A stretch of 64,000 nt of DNA from assembly GCA_020631735.1 (NCBI GenBank), contig CM036154.1, forward strand, positions 621,041 to 685,040, in the 5' to 3' direction. The notes under the pieces were generated by a model, which did not search any database, was not told where the DNA came from, and saw only the letters and a list, made by a program, of their open reading frames with translations. Shown here piece after piece: positions 57,564 through 64,000 of the stretch (position 1 is its first letter; each line of letters opens with the position of its first letter). The position numbers were made by a program, and so were the translations under genes. The stretch comes from Saccharum officinarum. Taxonomy: Eukaryota > Streptophyta > Magnoliopsida > Poales > Poaceae.

Positions 57564-58337
57564 GAGCGAAAGCTGGCCCTCGACCAGGGTTCGACAGCTG
57601 CCCTCGAGCAACAGAGTTAGGGACGACCAGGGTGCGCCCGTACATGGCCAAGGGCTCGAGCCACGCTCTCGAGGCACCCCAGGACGTATTCGAGGCCGAA
57701 GGAGGAGGTCGTCGTAGGAATCCCCCGGGGGAGGCATCGAGCCCTCGAATCCTGTCGCAGGGAATCGAGATCCACACGACCACTCCTTGGCATCTTTGAG
57801 AGCGCCTCCGGGCCACTAGCCGACCCCTAACGAACGGGGCACGGGCTCTCACTCGAATTCCCCCGCTAGCAGCTCACCGGAGATCGTCGGAACTCGCGCC
57901 CAAACGAGGGTAGTACGGCGTTCTCCACCCCTCCTCCTTTTTTCGAAAAGGAGCGTGAGGGTCGCACAAAAGACGGTCGGGACTCTGATCGACCTCGTGC
58001 GCGCGAGGCTCGGGGGCTCGACCGCAGAAACCTAATCCTCAGCGAGCGAAAGCTGGCCCTCGACCAGGGTTCGACAGCTGCCCTCGAGCAACAGAGTTAG
58101 GGACGACCCAGGGTGCGCCCGTACATGGCCAAGGGCTCGAGCCACGCTCTCGAGGCACCCCAGGACGTATTCGAGGCGAAGGAGGAGGTCGTCGTAGGAA
58201 TCCCCCGGGGGAGGCATCGAGCCCTCGAATCCTGTCGCAGGGAATCGAGATCCACACGACCACTCCTTGGCATCTTTGAGAGCCGCCTCTGGGCCACTAG
58301 CCGACCCCTAACGAACGGGGCACGAGCTCTCACTCGA
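57564..58337. repeat. 480 bp tandem repeat at the 3' end of the Tat element
   Basis: GAGCGAAAGCTGGCCCTCGA begins at 57564 and again at 58044, exactly 480 bp apart. The following ~294 bases are nearly identical, with a few differences (an extra C at about 58110, GCGCCTCC versus CCGCCTCT, CACGGGC versus CACGAGC). The second copy is cut by the N gap. The array may continue in the gap. Confidence 0.88.
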
Positions 58338-58437
58338 NNNNNNNNNNNNNNNNNNNNNNNNNNNNNNNNNNNNNNNNNNNNNNNNNNNNNNNNNNNNNNN
58401 NNNNNNNNNNNNNNNNNNNNNNNNNNNNNNNNNNNNN
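58338..58437. other. Assembly gap (100 N)
   Basis: Exactly 100 N. Left flank is the Tat tandem repeat and right flank is the middle of the gag of element D. The Tat 3' LTR and the 5' part of D are unseen. Confidence 0.97.
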
Positions 58438-59120
58438 TCGCGCACGGCCTGCTGGCCACCGTATCACTTGGCAGGAGTTTCGTGAAGCCTTCAGAGCACA
58501 TAATATCCCAGATGGTGTCATGCCATGAAGTTAGAAGAGTTTCTCTCGCTGAAGCAAGGGAACCAGACAGTTCTACAGTATGTGGGCAAATTCAATCATC
58601 TGTCCCAGTATGCAGCGGAATATGTGAACACGATGCAAAGAAGAAGAGTTGTTTCATGAGCAGTTTTGAGTACCAGAATCTAGGAAGCATTGGTCACCTG
58701 CTATAATGCCACTTACCATGAGATAGTCAATGTGGCTATTGCGTCAGAAGAGAAGTCCTAACTGCATAAAGAGTCGAAGAAAAAGAAGCAGTGTTTTCTA
58801 GCCCGTCTGGTGGCATTAAAAAGCGCCAGAGGTTTGTTTATCACCCTCAGAACCATTTCCGCCCAACTTATCGTCCACCGCAATACCAAGCTCAGCCGCA
58901 GACGTTTTTTCCGTCCTGCCGCAATTCCGCAGTATCCACAGCAGCCGAATGCCCCTGGTATTCGAAACCAGACTCCAGTAACCATAACTTCCCTGTTACA
59001 ACTGTGGAAAGCCAGGCCACTTTTCCAAGGACTGCCCGTATCCAAGGCAGTACAATCCCAGTTATCCCAGAGCTCCGTACCGCAACAGCAACAACCTCAG
59101 AGCAAGAATAATAACCTGAA
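58438..59120 (+). pseudogene. gag: gag of chromovirus element D (5' truncated by the gap, frameshifted)
   Basis: In mixed frames the sequence gives ITWQEFREAFRAHNIP, FLSLKQGNQTVLQYVGKFNH and LSQYAAEYVNT, the core of the chromovirus gag domain. The zinc knuckle CYNCGKPGHFSKDC at 58994-59035 has all four ligands. The longest open frame here (58810-59367) is out of frame with the knuckle, so at least two frameshifts lie between 58640 and 59110. Confidence 0.83.
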
Positions 59121-59510
59121 TGTCAGAAGGGTAAGGGTGAGAAGAAGAAGACCGGACGTGTTCTACACTCAAGCAAGTGTAATCCCAGAGGGAGAACCTG
59201 TTATGATGGGTATGTTCCCTGTTGCTAATCATCCAGCAGTACTGTTATTTGATTCAGGTGCATCGCATACATTCATAAATCGCACCTTTGTTGTTAAGCA
59301 TGACATTCCAATTATGGAACACAAGAAGATTTCTTTATCCAGTCGCCCGGGGACGACTGTGTACTAAGGAGATGGTACGTGACGTACCTATAGAGTTAGG
59401 TGGGCATATATTTCCTACCTCAATGATAATATTACAGAAACAGGATATAGATGTAATCTTGGGTATGAATTGGATGTACCAAAGAGGAGCCTTATAGATG
59501 CACTGCATAG
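59121..59510 (+). pseudogene. Aspartic protease of element D
   Basis: PVANHPAVLLFDSGASHTFI contains the active site DSGAS at 59251-59265, intact unlike in element A. After a frame change near 59360 the flap region follows as DVPIELGGHIFP and DIDVILGMNWM (59385-59475). The two halves are in different frames, so it is not functional. Confidence 0.85.
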
Positions 59511-59599
59511 AACTATAAGGTTGAACCTGCCAGATAATAAATCTCATCTTCTTATCAACTTCCTATCCCAAAGAGAACAGTTGAAAGGATATGTGCAAC

Positions 59600-60300
59600 T
59601 TCAGTACAGGAGATTTGTGATATACGGTAGTCTGTGAATTTCCAGATGTGTTTCCAGATGATCTACCAGGTCTGCCACCAGACAGAGATAGAATTTGTGA
59701 TTGAGTTAAAACCGGGTACTGCCCCAATATCCCGGAGAGCTTACAGAATGCACCCAATGAATTGGCAGAACTTAAGGATCAATTACAAGAGTTACGTGAC
59801 AAAGGTTTTATCAGACCCAGTTCCTCACCATGGGATGTCCAGCTCTTTTTGTCAAGAAGAAAGATCAGACTTTAAGGATGTGTGTTGACTATCGACCGCT
59901 GAATGAAGTAACCATTAAGAATAAGTATTCGTTGCCTCGCATTGATCTACTCTTTGATCAGCTTGGGGGCAAAGGTATTTTCAAAGATCGATCTTCGGTC
60001 AGGGTACCATCAAATCAAGATTCGACCTGAAGATATCCCAAAGACTGCATTCACTACCAGATATGGACTGTATGAGTACCTAGTTATGTCTTTTGGTCTC
60101 ACCAATGCACCGGCACATTTCATGTATCTGATGAACTCAGTTTTCATGCCGGAGCTTGACAAATTTGTAGTTGTGTTTATTGATGATATTCTGGTATACT
60201 CAAAAGTGAAGAAGAACATGTTGAGCATCTCAGAGTTGTTCTGACTCGTCTGAGAGATCACCAACTGTATGCAAGTTCAGTAAATGTGAGTTTTGGGAGA
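59600..60300 (+). pseudogene. Reverse transcriptase of element D (three frames)
   Basis: The pieces are FQMIYQVCHQTE (shifted), [15 protein letters not shown], then [20 protein letters not shown] with [15 protein letters not shown], then [39 protein letters not shown] and the catalytic FIDD at 60176-60187. Single-base changes near 59740, 59835 and 59975 switch the frame. RT similarity (RLRDHQLY) continues to 60300 and beyond in broken form. Confidence 0.88.
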
Positions 60301-61078
60301 AGTGCAATTCTTAGGACATGTGTTGTCAGCCGAAGGAGTAGCAGTAGATCCTGGCAAGGTGGAAGATATTCTGAATTGGAAACCACCAATCTCAGTTCAT
60401 GAAGTCCGAAGTTTTCTGGAATGGCGGGTTATTACGTCGATTCATACCTGACTTTTCAAGGTAGCCAAGCCAATCACAGAGTTGTTGAAGAATCAAACTA
60501 AGTTCATATGGTCTCTAGAATGTGAGAAAGCTTTTAGAATTTTAAAGAAGTCATTGACAACTGCTCCAGTTTTGGCACAACCAGATATAGAAAAGCCATT
60601 TAATGTTTACTGTGATGCCTCGGATATTGGCCTTGGTTGTGTATTGATGCAAGAAGGCAGAGTCATTGCTTATGCCTCGAGACAGTTGAAGCGTCATGAA
60701 GAACATTATCCGACACATGATCTTGAACTAGCAGCTGTGGTTCATGCATTGAAAATTTGGCGTCATTACTTGTTAGGTAATACCTGCCACATGTATACAT
60801 ATCACAAGAGCTTAAAGTATATCTTTACTCAGTCAGAGTTGAATATGAGGCAAAGAAGGTGGCTTGAGTTAATAAAGGATTATGATTTAGAAGTGCACTA
60901 TCACCCTAGAAAAGCAAATGTTGTTGCTAATGCACTCAGTAGAAAGAATCATTGCAATTGCATTACTGTGAAGCCAATGGATTACAGTTTATGTTATGAA
61001 TTAGAAAAGCTGAATATTGAAATAGTTCAACAAGGTCAGTTGACTAATGTCACAATAGAATCAACAAACAAAGACTAG
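60301..61078 (+). pseudogene. RT connection and RNase H of element D
   Basis: 60301-60480 holds the broken connection ([11 protein letters not shown] region and [13 protein letters not shown]). From 60482 a clean frame gives RNase [61 protein letters not shown] and [14 protein letters not shown]. It is stopped by TAG at 61076-61078, after which integrase continues in the same frame. One expected TDHKSL reads TYHKSL, replacing a conserved aspartate. Confidence 0.87.
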
Positions 61079-61081
61079 ATT

Positions 61082-62224
61082 GTGTCTGCTCAGAGAAAGA
61101 ATTCCGGAGTAGCTCACATCAAAGAAAAAGTTAGAACGGGTCAACAGACAGATTTCAGTATTGATGATGCAGATGTGTTGTGGTTTAAGAACCGGTTAGT
61201 GGTCCCAAAGGTTCCAGAGTTACGTCAGCTCATTCTTGATGAAGCACATAGCACAAGGTTTTCTATTCATCTAGGAAGTAATAAGATGTATCAAGATTTG
61301 AAACAGAAATTCTGGTGGACCAAAATGAAAATTGAGATTGCCAAATATGTGGCCAGATGTGACACTTGTTGTAAGGTGAAGGCAGTACACCTGAAGTCAG
61401 CAGGAATGTTACAACCCTTGCCCATTCCATCCTGGAAATGGGAAGATATCAGCATAGATTTCATTACTGGGTTACCCAAGACCTCAAGAGGCTTTGATTC
61501 AATTTGGGTCATTGTGGACCGACTGACAAAGTCATCTCATTTTATTCCAGTTAAGGTGGACTATTCTGCTATAACTTATGCAAGAATTTATATTGCACGA
61601 ATCCTGAGTCTTCATGGGGTACCAAAGACCATTGTATCAGATAGAGGTACTCAGTTTGTTAACAAATTTTGGAGACACCTACATGAGTCCCTCGGTACAA
61701 AACTTTTGCATAGTACCGCTTATCATCCACAAACAAGTGGTCAGACCGAAAGGGTCAATCAAATTCTAGAAGACATGTTAAGGTCATGTGCACTTAATTA
61801 TTCAGACACTTGGGACGAGTGGTTACCTTTAGCAGAATTCTCCTATAATAATAGTTATCAAGAGAGTATCAAAATGGCACCGTTTGAGGCATTGTATGGC
61901 CGTAGGTGCAGAACTCCATTGAATTGGTCAGAACCGGGAGAAAGATGGTTTTTCGGTGTTGATCTTGTGAAACAAATAGAAGAAAAAGTTAGGCAGATCC
62001 AGAATAATTTGAAAGTGGCTCAGTCCAGGCAAAAGAGTTATGCTGATAAAAGGCGTAGACCTTTGGTATTCCAAGTAGGGGATTATGTTTATCTAAAAGT
62101 ATCACCCATGAAAGGAGTTAGCAGATTTGGAGTCAAAGGCAAACTCGCACCACGTTATATTGGTCCTTTTCAAATCATTCAACAATGTGGAAAGGTGGCA
62201 TATAAGTTAAAGCTGCCTGAATAA
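61082..62224 (+). pseudogene. Integrase of element D
   Basis: A 380-codon stretch without internal stops. Zinc finger: HSTRFSIHLGSNKMYQDL then ARCDTCCKVKAVH. Core triad: Asp 61457-61459 (ISIDFITGLP), Asp 61640-61642 (IVSDRGTQF), Glu 61748-61750 (SGQTERVNQ), with 35 residues between the last two. The C-terminal module has GDYVYLKVSPMKGVSRFG and LAPRYIGPFQII. It ends in TAA at 62222-62224, with the chromodomain continuing in the same frame, so this stop is premature. It is the best preserved domain of element D. Confidence 0.9.
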
Positions 62225-62500
62225 CTGTCAGCCGTGCACAATGTATTTCATGTATCACAAATGAAGAAGTGTCTACAAGTACATGATCAAGTGGTTGATG
62301 TTGAGGGAGTTGAACTTGAACCGGATTTGACATATTCTGAACATCCTGTCAGAGTTTTGGATCAAAAAGATCGTGTTACCCGAAGTAGAACAACTAAATG
62401 GTACAGAATACAGTGGAATCAACATTCAGAAGAGGAAGCCACCTGGGAAACAGAGGATTATCTGTTAGAGAATTTCCCGGAGTTCTTTGCTTCTATCTAG
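62225..62500 (+). pseudogene. Integrase chromodomain of element D
   Basis: In frame with the integrase after one stop: NVFHVSQMKKCLQVHDQVV, YSEHPVRVLDQKDRVTRSR, TKWYRIQWNQHSEEEATWE and DYLLENFPEFF. This is the C-terminal chromodomain that defines chromoviruses. The natural stop TAG is at 62498-62500. Confidence 0.9.
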
Positions 62501-62660
62501 GTTGCAATTTCCTCTTTAAACTGTAACCTATCCTTTTAAAATCTTTGTAATGCAGAAAACCCCTACCTGTTTTGTAGACAAGTCTTGGACATGTTTGCTT
62601 GACACGTTTCCTTTTCTATTACTTAACTCAAGGCTTTAAATCTCGGGATGAGATTTCTTT
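62501..62660 (+). other. Element D 3' untranslated region
   Basis: Short non-coding region between the pol stop and the PPT. It ends with AAATCTCGGGATGAGATTTC, an imperfect inverted repeat (AAATCTCG/GAGATTT) also seen before LTRs B and C. Confidence 0.7.
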
Positions 62661-62672
62661 AAGGGGGAAGGG
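62661..62672 (+). other. Polypurine tract, element D
   Basis: AAGGGGGAAGGG one base before the LTR, identical to those of elements B and C. Confidence 0.88.
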
Positions 62673-62673
62673 C

Positions 62674-64000
62674 TGTAACACCCCGAGTGTTATAGTGCTA
62701 ATTAATCTGCCATGTCATCATAATGCATTGCAAAGCATCCCTGTTAGGTTAACCTTGTTATGCATCAACTAAAACAAGTTTACTTATCTAGGTTGAATGT
62801 GTTTCTCAGTGGTGTGCTCCGAACCCGAAAACCCTAATTTTTAATACCACCGCAAATGCTTAGTCCATGCCCTGCGTAATTTGAGGTGTGTGACTGTGTT
62901 GCACACTAGTGTCAAGTGTAGGGTATGAGCTCAACTACAACCTCTAAAATGAAACTCCAAATTTGAGTTTGAATTGGAGTCCCAAAACTTGTCACGAGTT
63001 TTCCGATTCGAATTCGAATTCAAAATTGAGGAAAAATGTAAAAGAATTTTAAAAGCTAATTGGTCAACCAAGAGTGGCATTTGGTCAACCATGTCATGTT
63101 GGTCCAAATGATGCCCTTGGTTGAGGTTTTGATTGCTAAGTAATCACAAATCAAAGTAGCAACAAATTCCAATTTAAAATTCCTACGAAAACCCTAAATT
63201 TCAAAACCCTGTTTTACCCCTTTTGAAATAATTCAAAATCTAAGCACAATTTGGGAAAAAGTTCAAAACCAAGTTTGTAGAACTTTTCAAGGGCTACAAC
63301 TTTGGTGTTTTGAGTTTTCAAAGTTTTAGTGTCAAATGTGGAGCAATTTTGAAAATAAACAAATTTCAGTTTTGACTCATTTTTGTCCCCAAACTAAGAT
63401 TTCAAAATGGAGGCAGAATTTGAAAAAGTTTTGAACAGCAAAGTTGTAGGTCTGGTCAAGATATACAACTTTGATGTTTGGAGATTTTGAAGTTTCAATA
63501 TAAAATCAAAAGTAATTTCTAAATTACCAAATCTGAAAAATGTGTTCCCTTTTGAATTTAAACTCAAATTTCACAATCCAGTGAGAATTTGAAAAAGTGT
63601 TCAATACAAAACTTGTAGAGCTTGAAATTCTGAAGATTTCATAGATTGGAAGTTTTTCAAGTTGTTACATGAATTTGAGAGTAATTTTAGAAAATAGTTT
63701 GAAAATTCAAAATTTGGGGGGTGCTACAGTGCCGCGCCAATGGCGGCCGACCACCGCGCGGTATGGGCGCCGGCGAGCCGCCGTGGCCACCCAGACCCTT
63801 CGCGCACGGTCGAGAACGCCAGCGCGACGACGCGAGCAGTCCGGCTCTGTAGTCGCGACCGCCTTCTATAAATACATGAGTTCACAGTGATGTTTACCAT
63901 TTTTTTCGCCACCGCAGCTCCGCCGCTCGCCGCTGCCGCCACCAGGCCATCTCCGGCCACGCCAGTCGCACCAACAGCATCGCTGCATCCTCACGCACCT
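62674..64000 (+). repeat. 3' LTR of element D (cut by window end)
   Basis: Starts TGTAACACCCCGAG right after the PPT. The first ~1040 bp are AT-rich with repeated phrases such as AAAACTTGTAGAGCTTG and ACAACTTTGATGTTT. A GC-rich island starts at about 63720, as in LTRs A, B and C. The right end is outside the window. Confidence 0.88.
63866..63874 (+). promoter_or_regulatory. Candidate TATA box of LTR D
   Basis: CTATAAATA at the GC island, about 1190 bp from the LTR start, followed by GC-rich sequence. It fits a plant Pol II core promoter and would place the start of R near 63900. Confidence 0.65.

Overview
The window looks like nuclear DNA from a grass (Poaceae, probably a panicoid). Most of it is nested Ty3/gypsy LTR retrotransposons around a roughly 10 kb island of host genes. 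Evidence for a grass: plant-type LTR elements of the chromovirus (Tekay/Del-like) and Tat lineages, grass-style MITEs, a GTD-binding (DUF593) gene, a WDR70 gene with plant-type introns, and a GC-rich first exon. Species cannot be fixed from the sequence alone. Two runs of exactly 100 N (26134-26233, 58338-58437) are scaffold gaps of unknown true size.

Left repeat block (1-32955). Positions 1-1098 are a badly decayed chromovirus pol. A minus-oriented Tat element sits in it and survives as an LTR end (1099-1400), part of its antisense-gene exon 1 (1414-1618) and the last exon of that gene (8403-8647). Element A (LTR 1681-4921, gag, protease, RT to about 8387) lies between these exon pieces, so it appears to have inserted into an intron of the older Tat. 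LTR B1 then starts inside the last exon. Element B has two nearly identical ~5.06 kb LTRs (8648-13719 and 18728-23787) and an internal region without recognisable coding sequence, like a LARD. The same internal leader starts again after the second LTR and runs into the gap, giving an LTR-int-LTR-int arrangement. After the gap comes the 3' half of element C (RNase H, integrase, chromodomain) and its 4.8 kb LTR (28126-32955), which cuts a LINE.

Gene island (32956-44983), all genes on the minus strand: a LINE remnant with a minisatellite made from its own coding sequence, a broken terminal exon of a hypersensitive-induced-reaction (HIR/SPFH) gene, an intact GTD-binding membrane/coiled-coil gene (36329-37837), several MITEs, and an eight-exon WDR70-type WD40 gene (40397-43899) that reads through cleanly with all introns in phase 0.

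Right repeat block (44984-64000). A Tat-lineage element has a 1140 bp 5' LTR with a TATA box, gag-protease, RT-RNase H, an additional RNase H, integrase, and a long 3' region carrying a spliced antisense gene (Transposase_28-type domain first, coiled coil later) with its own TATA box. It ends in a 480 bp tandem repeat next to the second gap. After the gap is chromovirus D (gag to chromodomain, PPT, start of 3' LTR with a TATA box). None of the element reading frames is intact; all carry stops or frameshifts, although the integrase catalytic triads of the Tat element and of D are preserved.
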